In this document: one piece after another, positions 7,545-15,867 of the stretch | How the letters are laid out: every line of letters begins with the position of its first letter | Position numbering within the stretch: position 1 is the first letter of the stretch | DNA from: Nocardia fluminea | Lineage (GTDB): Bacteria > Actinomycetota > Actinomycetes > Mycobacteriales > Mycobacteriaceae | Assembly: GCF_002846365.1 (NCBI RefSeq) | Contig: NZ_PJMW01000002.1 | Coordinates: 3,844,001-3,908,000 of the forward strand | Reading direction: 5' to 3' | DNA: 64,000 nucleotides | Notes under the pieces: model-generated | What the model was told of the DNA's origin: nothing | The model's database searches: none | What the model saw: the letters and a program-made list of their open reading frames with translations, nothing else | Position numbers and translations under genes: made by a program

Positions 7545-8600
7545 GTGCGTACTTCCCTCACCGCGCGCCGCCTGACTCCCCTGGTCAAGGCCGCGCTGTT
7601 GCTGGCCGGCGTCACCGCCGTCGCGTTCACCGGCGCCTGCGGTGGCACCGGTACCGAATCCGCGGACGGCAAGACCGTCACCGTGTACTCCGCCGACGGT
7701 GTCGGTGGCTGGTACAAGTCCCAGTTCGACGCGTTCACCAAGGAGACCGGCATCGCGGTCAACCTGGTCGAGGCGGGCTCCGGCGAGGTCGTGAACCGGG
7801 TCGACAAGGAGCAGTCCAACCCGCAGGCCGACGTCGTGGTCACCCTGCCGCCGTTCATCCAGAAGGCCAAGCAGTCGGGTCTGCTGCAGCCCAGCGGTAT
7901 CGACACCGCCGCCGTTCCCGCCGCGGCCAAAGACGCCGAGGGCAGCTATGTGACCCTGGCCAACAACTTCCTGTGCTTCATCGCCAACCCCGCGGTCGAC
8001 GCCTCGGCGCTCACCTGGGAAGACCTGCTGAAACCGGAGTTCAAGGGCAAACTGCAGTACTCCACGCCCGGCCAGGCCGGTGACGGCACCGCGGTGCTGG
8101 TGCTGTTGCAGCAGCTGCGTGGCAAGCAGGGCGCACTCGACTACCTGGCCGCGTTGCAGGCCAACAATGTCGGCCCGTCGTCCTCGACCGGCAAGTTGCA
8201 GGCCAAGGTCGACAAGGGCGAGTTGCTCATCGCCAACGGTGACGTGCAGATGAATCTGACGACCGTGAAGGAGAAGGGCTCCAAGTTCAACGTCTTCTTC
8301 CCGGCTGCCGCGGGCAAGCGTTCCACCGTGGCCGTCCCGTACATGATGGGTCTGGCCAAGGGCGCGCCGCACAAGGACGACGCCATCAAGCTGATGAGTT
8401 TCCTGATGGCCCCGGCAGCACAGGCGAAGCTCGGCCCCGAGGCCTTCGCCGTGTCGCCCCGCACCGATGTGCCCGCCCCGGCCGACGGTGGTCCGGCCGC
8501 CGCGATGACGGGTGTCGAGGTGGTCCCGGTCGACTGGAACAAGGTGCTCACCGAGCTGGACGCCGATGTCGCGGCGTACCAGAAGGCAACCGGCAGCTGA
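7545..8600 (+). CDS. ABC transporter substrate-binding lipoprotein, 2-aminoethylphosphonate type
   Basis: Predicted 351 residues from GTG 7545. The start gives a sensible signal peptide: basic RTSLTARRL, a hydrophobic stretch, then a lipobox-like FTGACGG, so the mature protein is probably lipid-anchored. The mature part (VTVYSADGVGGWYKSQFDAF, then VTLPPFIQKAKQ and VAVPYMMGLAKGAPHKDDA) is a type 2 periplasmic-binding fold of the iron/putrescine/2-AEP group. A looser upstream start at 7437 would destroy the signal peptide. The gene lies between the catabolic pair and the ATPase, and should capture the phosphonate outside the membrane. Confidence 0.85.
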   Translation: MRTSLTARRLTPLVKAALLLAGVTAVAFTGACGGTGTESADGKTVTVYSADGVGGWYKSQFDAFTKETGIAVNLVEAGSGEVVNRVDKEQSNPQADVVVTLPPFIQKAKQSGLLQPSGIDTAAVPAAAKDAEGSYVTLANNFLCFIANPAVDASALTWEDLLKPEFKGKLQYSTPGQAGDGTAVLVLLQQLRGKQGALDYLAALQANNVGPSSSTGKLQAKVDKGELLIANGDVQMNLTTVKEKGSKFNVFFPAAAGKRSTVAVPYMMGLAKGAPHKDDAIKLMSFLMAPAAQAKLGPEAFAVSPRTDVPAPADGGPAAAMTGVEVVPVDWNKVLTELDADVAAYQKATGS

Positions 8601-8628
8601 ATGCGGCTGTGATCCAAGGGAGTTGACG

Positions 8629-9831
8629 ATGTCCGACGGTGACCTCCAGATGAAATCCGCCACTTCGGTGGCGGCCTCCAACGAACCCGCGATCGTGTTC
8701 GACCGGGTCGGGGTCAGCTACGGCAGGGGCCGCAAGGCCGCCGTCGCGCTGGCCGATTTCACCCTGCGCGTCGCCGTCGGCGAGACCGTCGCGCTCCTCG
8801 GCCCGAGTGGGTCGGGCAAGTCGACCGCGCTCAAGGCGCTGGCCGGTTTCGTCCGGCCCACCTCGGGCGCGGTCCGCTTGGCGGGCCGCGACGTCACCGA
8901 TCTCTCACCCGCCAAGCGTGGGATCGGTGTCGTCGTCCAGTCTTACGCCCTGTTCCCGCACATGAACGTGCACAGCAATGTCGCGTTCGGCTTGAAATCG
9001 CATCGGGTGCCGCGTGCGGAGATCTCCACACGCGTCGCCGAAGCGCTCGACATGGTCGGCATGGCCGGCTACGCGCGGCGACTCCCGCGCGAATTGTCCG
9101 GTGGCCAGCAGCAGCGGGTGGCGATCGCCCGTGCGCTGGCGATCAAGCCCAGCGTGCTTCTGCTCGACGAGCCGCTGGCCGCGCTCGACGCGCAACTGCG
9201 CCATTCGATGCTCGGTGAGTTGCAGGCGCTGCGACAAGCGTTGCCCGACACCGCGATGCTGTACGTGACCCACGATCAGGCCGAAGCGCTGGCGCTGGCG
9301 GATCGCATCGCGGTGATGCGCGACGCCCGCCTCGTCGATATCGACACCGCCGAAAACCTCTGGCAGCGGCCACCCACCGACTTCACCGCGGGGTTCCTCG
9401 GCGGCGCGAACCTGGTGCCCTGCACCGTCGACCACGTCACCGGCACGGCCGCCCTGGTGACGGCGGGCACCAACACCCTGCGCACCCAGGCGCCGCAACC
9501 CGGAGTGGGACTGGTGGATTGGGCACCAGGCGACGATGCCCTACTCTGCATCCGCCCGCACACGATCACGATCTGCAAGCCCGGCGATCGGGATGCCCTG
9601 CGCGCCACTGTCCGCACCTCGGTATGGCGGGGGGCCACGACCAGGGTCGAACTCGCGGTCGAGGGGCTCTCCGATGTGCTCGCCGCCGATGTGCCGGGGC
9701 ACTTCACCACCGAGATCGGTGCCGTCGTCGGTGTGCGGCTCCCGGATCCCACCGGTGTGCTCATCCCACGCGTGATCGGTGAGACATCCTCCGTGGCAGG
9801 CGATTCCGTGCCGCCGGAGAGCGCGTCATGA
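8629..9831 (+). CDS. ABC transporter ATP-binding protein, 2-aminoethylphosphonate type
   Basis: Predicted 400 residues; GGGAG at 8618-8622 precedes ATG 8629. Walker A is GPSGSGKST, Q-loop VVQSYALFPHM, signature LSGGQQQR, Walker B VLLLDEPLAALD and the switch histidine YVTHDQAEA. A C-terminal TOBE-like regulatory domain occupies about residues 280-390. The overall plan is that of the spermidine/iron/2-AEP importers. Its stop overlaps, as ATGA, a 59-codon ORF that in turn overlaps the first permease gene. Confidence 0.88.
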   Translation: MSDGDLQMKSATSVAASNEPAIVFDRVGVSYGRGRKAAVALADFTLRVAVGETVALLGPSGSGKSTALKALAGFVRPTSGAVRLAGRDVTDLSPAKRGIGVVVQSYALFPHMNVHSNVAFGLKSHRVPRAEISTRVAEALDMVGMAGYARRLPRELSGGQQQRVAIARALAIKPSVLLLDEPLAALDAQLRHSMLGELQALRQALPDTAMLYVTHDQAEALALADRIAVMRDARLVDIDTAENLWQRPPTDFTAGFLGGANLVPCTVDHVTGTAALVTAGTNTLRTQAPQPGVGLVDWAPGDDALLCIRPHTITICKPGDRDALRATVRTSVWRGATTRVELAVEGLSDVLAADVPGHFTTEIGAVVGVRLPDPTGVLIPRVIGETSSVAGDSVPPESAS

Positions 9832-10007
9832 GCACCACGTCGTCGACAGTGTCGCCAGGCGCTCGTACTGGCGAGAGCCTTGCCGGCTCGGGGCGATGTG
9901 GCAACGTCGTGGACCTACCGACCGCCGAAGCGGCTTCCGAGCTGATCGCCGCCGGACGACACTCCGTCGGGCCGCACCTACGGGGTATCAGCGAGATGCT
10001 GTCATGA
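9828..10007 (+). CDS. Small 59-codon ORF coupled between ATPase and permease genes
   Basis: An ATG at 9828 lies in an ATGA overlap with the ATPase stop, and the ORF ends in a second ATGA overlap (10004-10007) with the permease start. The 59-residue product begins MSTTSSTVSPG and ends LRGISEMLS. It is polar, with no signal peptide or membrane segment, and I recognise no family. The exact double coupling suggests that it is translated, either as a small transporter-associated protein or as a ribosome relay between the two genes. It could also be a degenerate N-terminal extension of the permease. Confidence 0.45.
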   Translation: MSTTSSTVSPGARTGESLAGSGRCGNVVDLPTAEAASELIAAGRHSVGPHLRGISEMLS

Positions 10008-10900
10008 GCGCCGACGTTCTCGAACGCTCCGATGTGTCACCGCCGTCGAACGATCTCACACGGCGAAGGTCGTGGTTGCCGATTCTCTGGACACTGCCGC
10101 CCGTGCTCGTGGTGCTCGGCATCGCCGGTTATCCGATTCTGCGGGTGCTGACGGAATCGACGCGGACCCCGACCGGTCGCGGCACCGAGGTGTGGTTCTC
10201 GGTGCTCGGGTCGGAGGCATTCCGGGATGCGTTGTGGCGCACCGTGTCCATCGCGGTCTGCGCCACGGCGGGGTGTTTGGTTCTCGGTACGTTCCTGGCG
10301 ATCGTGCTGGCCTTCGTACCGTTCCCCGGATCAGGTGTGGTCGGCAGGCTCATCGATACGATCCTGACGCTGCCCTCGTTCCTGATCACCCTCGCCTTCA
10401 CGTTCCTCTACGGGACAGCGGGCGCGGTGAACGCGCTGATCGCCGAATTGACCGGTGCGACAACGCCGGTCATCGACTTTCTGACGACCCCACTGGGCGT
10501 GATCCTGGCCGAGATCACCTACTTCACCCCCTTCGTGGTGCGCCCGGTGCTGGCCGCGTTCGCCCAACTGCCCCGTGAACAGCTCGATGTGGCGGCCAGT
10601 CTCGGTGCTTCGCCGTGGCGGGTGCTGCGTCAGGTGGTGCTGCCCGAGGCGTGGCCCGCGCTCGCCGCGGGCGGGTCGCTGGTGCTGCTGCTCACGCTCA
10701 ACGAGTTCGGCATCGTGTTGTTCACCGGCGCGAAGGGTGTCATCACGCTGCCTGCGCTGATCTACACCCGTGGCATCGTCACCTTCGACCTGCCCGGCGC
10801 GGCGGTGCTGGCCTCGGTGCAGGTGCTGCTCTCACTGAGTCTCTACCTCGTCTATCGGTTCGTGTTCGCCCGGTTCATCGCCCGCCCGAAGGAGCAATGA
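10004..10900 (+). CDS. ABC transporter permease, 2-aminoethylphosphonate type
   Basis: Predicted 298 residues from ATG 10004. The basic N terminus is followed by about six membrane segments. The EAA-loop motif reads LDVAASLGASPWRVLRQVVLP, the contact site for the ATPase. The protein resembles the first permease of iron(III)/putrescine/2-AEP importers. It overlaps the second permease by ATGA. The longer in-frame ORF from 9779 is rejected because it runs through the ATPase gene. Confidence 0.87.
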   Translation: MSADVLERSDVSPPSNDLTRRRSWLPILWTLPPVLVVLGIAGYPILRVLTESTRTPTGRGTEVWFSVLGSEAFRDALWRTVSIAVCATAGCLVLGTFLAIVLAFVPFPGSGVVGRLIDTILTLPSFLITLAFTFLYGTAGAVNALIAELTGATTPVIDFLTTPLGVILAEITYFTPFVVRPVLAAFAQLPREQLDVAASLGASPWRVLRQVVLPEAWPALAAGGSLVLLLTLNEFGIVLFTGAKGVITLPALIYTRGIVTFDLPGAAVLASVQVLLSLSLYLVYRFVFARFIARPKEQ

Positions 10901-11700
10901 TCGTGCTCGTCTGGACTCCTCGCGGAAAAGCGCTGGTGCTCGGCATTTTCGCGGTGGTGGTCGCGGTGGTCTTCGTCGCCCCGATCGCCACGGTGATCGC
11001 CGCCGCCCTGGCCGGCAGCTGGACCGGTCCGCTGCCGTCGGACCTCGGCTTCACCAATATGGGCAACGCCCTGAGCGGCGAGCAGGCGGCCAGTCTCTCG
11101 GTGAGCCTGCAAACCGCCGTGCTCGCCGGTGCGATCTCCCTCGTTCTCGGCACCTGGGCCGCCCTGGCCTCCCGCGAATCGCCCACCTGGTTGCGCCGTC
11201 TCACCGACGCCGTCTTCCACCTGCCGGTCGCCGTCCCCTCGGTAGCGGTCGGTCTCGGCGTCCTCATCGCCTTCAACGAACGCCCGGTGCTCCTGGGCGG
11301 TACCAAGTGGATCGTCATCCTCGCCCACGCGGTCCTGGTGCTGGCCTACACCTTCAGCGCGGTCTCCGCCGCTCTCGACCGGCTCGACCCCGCCTACCGC
11401 CAGGCCGCGCAATCCCTCGGCGCCGACCCGGTGCGTGTCCTCTGCCGGATCACGCTGCCACTGCTGCTCCCCGCTCTCGGCGCGGCGGCGGGACTGGCGG
11501 TCGCCCTGTCCATGGGCGAACTGGGCGCGACCATCATGGTCTACCCCGCCACCTGGAAGACGTTGCCCGTCAGCATCTTCGCCCAGACCGACCGCGGCGA
11601 AGTCTTCGACGCTGCGGCCGGAACCACGGTCCTGGTAGTGGTCACGCTGGTGGTGTTGGTCGTGCTGGGGCGCATACGTGGACGCGCGGCTCTGCGCTGA
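10897..11700 (+). CDS. ABC transporter permease, 2-aminoethylphosphonate type
   Basis: Predicted 267 residues; AAGGAG at 10889-10894 precedes the ATG, which overlaps the first permease stop. Six hydrophobic segments and the EAA loop YRQAAQSLGADPVRVLCRIT are present. It completes a two-permease, one-ATPase, one-binding-protein importer. It is the last gene of the operon and is followed at once by a hairpin. Confidence 0.87.
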   Translation: MIVLVWTPRGKALVLGIFAVVVAVVFVAPIATVIAAALAGSWTGPLPSDLGFTNMGNALSGEQAASLSVSLQTAVLAGAISLVLGTWAALASRESPTWLRRLTDAVFHLPVAVPSVAVGLGVLIAFNERPVLLGGTKWIVILAHAVLVLAYTFSAVSAALDRLDPAYRQAAQSLGADPVRVLCRITLPLLLPALGAAAGLAVALSMGELGATIMVYPATWKTLPVSIFAQTDRGEVFDAAAGTTVLVVVTLVVLVVLGRIRGRAALR

Positions 11701-11723
11701 CCCAGGTGATCGCGCGACCTGGG
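11701..11723. terminator. Hairpin between convergent permease and SDR genes
   Basis: CCCAGGT (11701-11707) pairs with ACCTGGG (11717-11723) around a nine-base loop. There is no T tract. It fills the 27-base gap between two convergent genes and may serve both strands. Confidence 0.5.
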
Positions 11724-11727
11724 GTAG

Positions 11728-12492
11728 TCACAGCAGCGCCGATGCACCGACCGCGGTGAGCCCGCCGTCGACACGCAGGTCGTGACCGTTGACGAAAGCG
11801 GCGTCGGACGAAGCCAAAAAAGCGACAGCGGCCGCGACATCCTCCGCGGTACCTACACGACCCGCGGGGGACAGGGCCGCGACACCCTGCTGAGCGGTGC
11901 CGGAGAGCTCCGCACGGAAAGCCGGGGTGTCGATGTAGCCCGGGCTGATCGAATTCACCCGGATTCGTCTCGGCGCCAGTTCCGCGGCGAGCGAGCGGGT
12001 CAGGTTGTGGACCGCCGCCTTACTCGCGGAGTAGAGGGCAGTGCCCGGCACACCGAGGTGGAGGCCGAAGGAGGCATTGATGACGATCGCCGCGTGGTCG
12101 GGCAGTAGCGGCAGGGTCTTCTGAACGGTGAAGAAGGGGCCTTTGAGGTTGTTGCCGATCACCCGGTCGAAGAGTGCGCCGGTGACCTGCTCGATCGGCT
12201 GGAACGAGCCGATCCCGGCGTTGGCGAACAGGAGATCGAGGTGCCCGAAGCGGTCCGCGACCGCCGCGGCGAGTCTGTCGAGATCATCGAGATCGGTGGC
12301 ATCACCGGCGATTCCGTGCGCCCGACCGCCGAGCTCGGTGACAGCCGCGTCGAGCCGCTTCCCGTCCCGCCCGGTCACCACGACCCGCGCCCCCTCCGCG
12401 ATCAACCGATGCGCGGTGGCCAACCCCATCCCGCTGCTGCCCCCGGTGATCAGCGCGGTCTTTCCGTCGAATCGAGAACTGCTGTGCGTCAT
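11728..12492 (-). CDS. Short-chain dehydrogenase/reductase
   Basis: Predicted 254 residues from the ATG at 12490-12492; the longer ORF upstream translates the tandem repeats and is not conserved. Cofactor motif TGGSSGMG, structural motif NAG (LFANAGIG), catalytic serine in NASFG, and YSASK containing the catalytic tyrosine and lysine. The C terminus FVNGHDLRVDGGL is typical of classical SDRs. A TGRDG segment after the second strand favours NADP(H). It lies downstream of an XRE/MmyB-like regulator on the same strand, a common pairing in which the regulator controls the SDR. Substrate unknown. Confidence 0.85.
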   Translation of the reverse strand: MTHSSSRFDGKTALITGGSSGMGLATAHRLIAEGARVVVTGRDGKRLDAAVTELGGRAHGIAGDATDLDDLDRLAAAVADRFGHLDLLFANAGIGSFQPIEQVTGALFDRVIGNNLKGPFFTVQKTLPLLPDHAAIVINASFGLHLGVPGTALYSASKAAVHNLTRSLAAELAPRRIRVNSISPGYIDTPAFRAELSGTAQQGVAALSPAGRVGTAEDVAAAVAFLASSDAAFVNGHDLRVDGGLTAVGASALL

Positions 12493-12646
12493 GGATTCCA
12501 GCGTGCTCGGCAGCCGACCGAGTAGGCAGTGCGCAGTTATCAAGGGTGTGCCACCACCAGGATCGAGGGTCGGCCGCGACCCGCGCGATCGGGCCAAGCG
12601 CACACGTTGGCCGAACTGGGCCGAGGCGGGACCGAAGGCATCGGCC

Positions 12647-12743
12647 GCGCCGACAAAGGCGCGCCGGTGAATGGGGTCGCGCCGACAAAGGCGCGCCGGT
12701 GAAATGGGTCGCGCCGACGAGGGCGCGCCGGTGAAATTGGGTC
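12647..12743. repeat. Three tandem 32-33 bp repeats
   Basis: Units at 12647-12678, 12679-12710 and 12711-12743. Each begins GCGCCGACAAAGG (GCGCCGACGAGGG in unit 3), contains the palindrome GGCGCGCC, and ends GGTGAA(A)TGGGTC with small differences. They occupy the gap between the regulator stop and the SDR start. Confidence 0.85.
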
Positions 12744-12761
12744 GGTACGCGCGGTAATGCG

Positions 12762-13607
12762 TCACGCGGATTCGGATATGCGCAGGTGGGGCAGGGCGGC
12801 AAGGCGGTCGGCAGTGTCGGTGTTCGGTTTCGGGTTGTAGAGCACCAGTGACCAGTGTGGGTGGTCGGCGACGGTGAGCGTGGTGGCGTCGAAGTAGAGA
12901 TCCCCGGCTTCCGGGTGGCGCAGGGCGTTCACCGCTTGGAGCGGCGCACCGACATCGTGGCGCTGCCAGAGTGCGGCGAACTCGGGCACGGACGCAGCGA
13001 GTTCGGTTGCTACGCGCTGAAATTCGCCGTCATGGGGGAGCAGGGCAGCGTCCGCGCGATACGCGGCGACCACACCTGGTGCGGCATCGGCCCACAAGTC
13101 GGGCACTCCGCGATAGCGCGGGCTCGTGAAGAAACTGACGAGGCAGTTGTGCGGCTCGCCATCGTCACACCCGAACACCCGCCCGGCAACCACGTTGAAC
13201 GCCAGAATGTTCCAGTACCGATCCCGCACCACAGCGGGTCCGCGCACCCACCCATCGATCAGCGCCCGAATCTCCGCGCTCACCTCCACCGCCGACCCGC
13301 GCGCCACCGGCGGATTGAGCCCAGCGAGCACATACAGATGCGCCCGCTCCGCCACACTCAACCGCAGCACCCCCGCCACCGCGTCGAGCACCTCACCCGA
13401 CACCGTGATCTCCCGCCCCTGCTCCAACCACGTGTACCAAGACACCCCGACCCCAGCCAACATCGCGACTTCTTCCCGCCGCAGACCGGGCGTGCGCCGA
13501 CGCCCCACCACCGGCAGACCGACGTCACCCGGCCCGATCCGCGCCCGCCGCGCCCGCAGGAAATCGCGCAACTCTTCGCGCCGCCGAGCAGATGCCGCAC
13601 TGACCAT
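12762..13607 (-). CDS. XRE-family regulator with MmyB-like ligand-binding domain
   Basis: Predicted 281 residues from the ATG at 13605-13607. The N terminus REELRDFLRARRARIGPGDV and the motif RRTPGLRREEVAMLAGV identify the large actinobacterial XRE group with a C-terminal PAS-like ligand-binding domain (MmyB/MLTR-type). The HTH reads REEVAMLAGVGVSWYTWLEQ. The C-terminal domain shows the usual W-N-I-L-A-F-N start and the LRHPEAGDL(Y)FDATTL segment. Such regulators generally control a neighbouring SDR or oxidoreductase, here the gene 270 bases downstream. The same family recurs as a pseudogene at 14845-15265. Confidence 0.87.
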   Translation of the reverse strand: MVSAASARRREELRDFLRARRARIGPGDVGLPVVGRRRTPGLRREEVAMLAGVGVSWYTWLEQGREITVSGEVLDAVAGVLRLSVAERAHLYVLAGLNPPVARGSAVEVSAEIRALIDGWVRGPAVVRDRYWNILAFNVVAGRVFGCDDGEPHNCLVSFFTSPRYRGVPDLWADAAPGVVAAYRADAALLPHDGEFQRVATELAASVPEFAALWQRHDVGAPLQAVNALRHPEAGDLYFDATTLTVADHPHWSLVLYNPKPNTDTADRLAALPHLRISESA

Positions 13608-14005
13608 GTACCCAATGTAGCTACCGCGCAATTTCTCACGGGTTTGTGCTCACGCGTCTTCGTGGTCATCTAGGTACGCGGGCGCACAGTGTGGTCCTCA
13701 TAAACGATGACATCGGGCCTGTCGGGTCGACGGTGATCATGGCGTCGGAGTTGGGAAGTCCAGTTGGCACCAGCTAATCGAGGTGATGCCCACGATCTCG
13801 TCCTGATTTTTCGCTGGCGCAGCGTGGCGGGGATTCGGCGACGGCGACTCGAGCTGCACGTAATCGGCACGGTCGGTGGGTGTGCGGAACGCGTCGAAGT
13901 GGCTGCAGCGCAACGACATCGCTTGTCGAGGTCGCAATTCGAATTGCGGAATGCGGGGGCGGCGGCGGGTTACCCTGAAGAAAACGTCGGGCGATGGAGG
14001 CCGCA
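13608..14005. other. Intergenic stretch without a recognisable gene
   Basis: About 400 bases between divergent genes. Short ORFs occur in several frames but none has conserved motifs or a ribosome-binding site. It must hold the promoters of the XRE regulator and the TPR gene; I see no clear operator. Confidence 0.4.
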
Positions 14006-14599
14006 TTGAGATTCACCTGGCGTCGACCGAATCGCGTTCCCGCGCAACTCGAACGGCGCCTGCGGGATGCGCTGCAGTTGCTCGACGCCGGCCGCCACGG
14101 ATCGGCCGAGTCCGCACTGACCGAACTGCTTGCCGACTCCGAAGCCGAGATCGGCCCGGAGCACCCCTTCACGATCACCGTGATCGACGCCCTCGGATCC
14201 GCCTGCTACCAGCAGCGGAACTTTCCCGATGCCGCCGCGCGGCATCGCGACGCCCACCACCGCGCCACTCGTGCCCTCGGCCCGAACGACCCCCTCACGC
14301 TGGGCGCCGCGCACAATCTGGGCTCCGCACTGCTACTCATGCACGAGTGGGCCGAGGGGCTCCCTCTGCTCCTGACGGTTCTTGAGGCCAAGAAGGAGGC
14401 GCTCGGGAGCGATCACCGCGAAACGCTGGCCACCGCCCAAGCGGTCGGGTCCGGCCTGTTCAAGTCGGGCGATAGGCAGCGGGCCGCACTCCTCCTGGAC
14501 CAGGCCTACCGCACGGCCCTGGTTGCCTATGGATCCGACGATCCGACCGTGGTCGACCTGCGGCACAACCTCGATGTGGTGCTCCGCAACTCCCGCTGA
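14006..14599 (+). CDS. Tetratricopeptide-repeat protein
   Basis: Predicted 197 residues from TTG 14006, chosen because GGAGG at 13996-14000 sits five bases ahead; the ATG at 13994 would place that site inside the gene. At least three kinesin-light-chain-type TPR units of about 42 residues are visible, each with a G-x-x-H/D-P-x-T turn: IGPEHPFTITVIDALGSA, LGPNDPLTLGAAHNLGSA and LGSDHRETLATAQAVGSG. No signal peptide or enzymatic domain is present. TPR proteins of this type mediate protein contacts; no partner is encoded nearby. Confidence 0.8.
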   Translation: MRFTWRRPNRVPAQLERRLRDALQLLDAGRHGSAESALTELLADSEAEIGPEHPFTITVIDALGSACYQQRNFPDAAARHRDAHHRATRALGPNDPLTLGAAHNLGSALLLMHEWAEGLPLLLTVLEAKKEALGSDHRETLATAQAVGSGLFKSGDRQRAALLLDQAYRTALVAYGSDDPTVVDLRHNLDVVLRNSR

Positions 14600-14844
14600 A
14601 CACCGTCAGTGCCGCACACGTGTTCGGCAACGAAGACAAACTGAGGTCAGCGAGCGTGGTGCCGTCTCGGCCCCGGTTCACTTCCTATGAGCCGAGACTC
14701 CGGTGTCGCCTCAGATCTAAAGGTTTTGTATCGGCCTTGACGTTGCGATGTTGGTTGCGTGTGGTTCGGCTGCCGTAGTGCACAATCGGGCGCATGGCAC
14801 AGTCCTCTGCCCGAGGGTGAAGCGATTCTGGTGCGTTCGTACCT

Positions 14845-15265
14845 GGCGGCCATCGTGTCGAGGCGGTTATTCATCACGAACGCGGGCAGCCCCGGGATTC
14901 CGTCGACGATCCGCGCCACAATCGGCCGCACCGCGGACCGGGGTGCCTGTTGCCGGGCCCGATTCCCGGCTGGCCCGGCCGCACAAGCGAGGTCGTACAG
15001 GGACATTCGCTGTCGTCGAGCCTCAGCGCATGGGCGAGAGCGTCAGCACACTGTCGGAGATAACCTTGAGATTGCCACGCTTTACGCGCGTGTAGTACTC
15101 GACGCTCACCCCAGCCAACATCGCGACTTCTTCGCGTCGTAGGTCGGGGGTCCGTCGTCGCCCCGCTACCGGCAGACCCACCTCGCCCGGCCCGATCCGC
15201 TCCCGGCGCGATCGCAGGAAGTCACGGAGTTGTTCGCGCGGTGGGGGAGTTGCCGCACCGACCAT
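14845..15265 (-). pseudogene. Broken XRE/MmyB-type regulator
   Basis: The first frame (15265 down to 15023) reads like the N terminus of the regulator at 12762-13607: REQLRDFLRSRRERIGPGEV, RRTPDLRREEVAMLAGV, YYTRVKRGNL, SDSVL, then stops. The expected continuation LAHALRLDDSE appears in a second frame around 15020-15045. In a third frame LYDLACAAGPAG, then VRPIVARIVDGIPG and PAFVMNNRLDTMAA follow, ending near 14845, where similarity fades. At least two frameshifting changes and a lost C-terminal half are therefore needed. The gene is probably inactive unless the breaks are sequencing errors. Confidence 0.7.
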
Positions 15266-15319
15266 GAATCCACGGTAACAACGGGGCGGGTGGGGTGCTG
15301 CTCGGTCGCGGGGCGCGAG

Positions 15320-15637
15320 TTAGGCCTGAATGACCTCGATGCCCACCAGGGCGTTGAGGGAGTCGCAGCTGGCCCACGATTGGTTCTGTCCGTACTGCGC
15401 GGGGCCGTACTTCCAGTAGACGAACGGGACGGGCCACGCGACGCAGGTGAGTTTCACCTGATGCCAGGTCGGCAGTTCGCAATTGGCCATTCCGCCGGTG
15501 TTGAAGATGTTGTACACGTGACAGTTGGCCTGCCATACCGGGACGTCGGCCTGGGCCACGCCGCCACCGAGGACGACGGCGGAAGCGGTGGCGGTGGCGA
15601 CGAAGGCGCCGGCGGCGAGTTTCTTCACAGAAAGCAT
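15320..15637 (-). CDS. Small secreted cysteine-containing protein
   Basis: Predicted 105 residues. ATG 15637 is preceded by AGGAGG with six-base spacing, an excellent site that excludes the longer ORF. A Sec signal peptide is clear: MLSVKKLAAGAFVATATASA, a hydrophobic VVLGGG and a signal-peptidase site after VAQA. The mature domain of about 75 residues has four cysteines (QANCHV, MANCELP, LTCVAWP, ASCDSLN) spaced to form two disulfides, and many tryptophans and tyrosines. Such small exported proteins are common in Nocardia and mycobacteria; function unknown. Confidence 0.78.
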   Translation of the reverse strand: MLSVKKLAAGAFVATATASAVVLGGGVAQADVPVWQANCHVYNIFNTGGMANCELPTWHQVKLTCVAWPVPFVYWKYGPAQYGQNQSWASCDSLNALVGIEVIQA

Positions 15638-15867
15638 TTCGAACCTCCTGAATCGATGTTGTCTGAAAAATCGCCAGGTGATCGAAAACGTTACTCGGAC
15701 AATTCGATGACGGCGTGATTCTCCCCGTCTGGGCTGACCCTGCATTCGCTGCTGTCTCTGGACTGGGGATACAGCGGTGTCGCGATCGGGTGGTCGGAGC
15801 TGTCTGGTATCGACGAGCGAATTGCTGACGATGAGCCAGGAGAGTGTGACCATGCCCCAGGGACGAA

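Noticed and set aside
12647..12743. Translated N-terminal extension of the SDR gene across the repeats
   Set aside because: The extension is repeat-encoded, rich in Ala/Arg/Pro, and the SDR fold begins right after the ATG at 12492.
13670..13994. Short ORFs on both strands upstream of the TPR gene
   Set aside because: No conserved segments, no ribosome-binding sites and Arg/Ser/Pro-rich composition.
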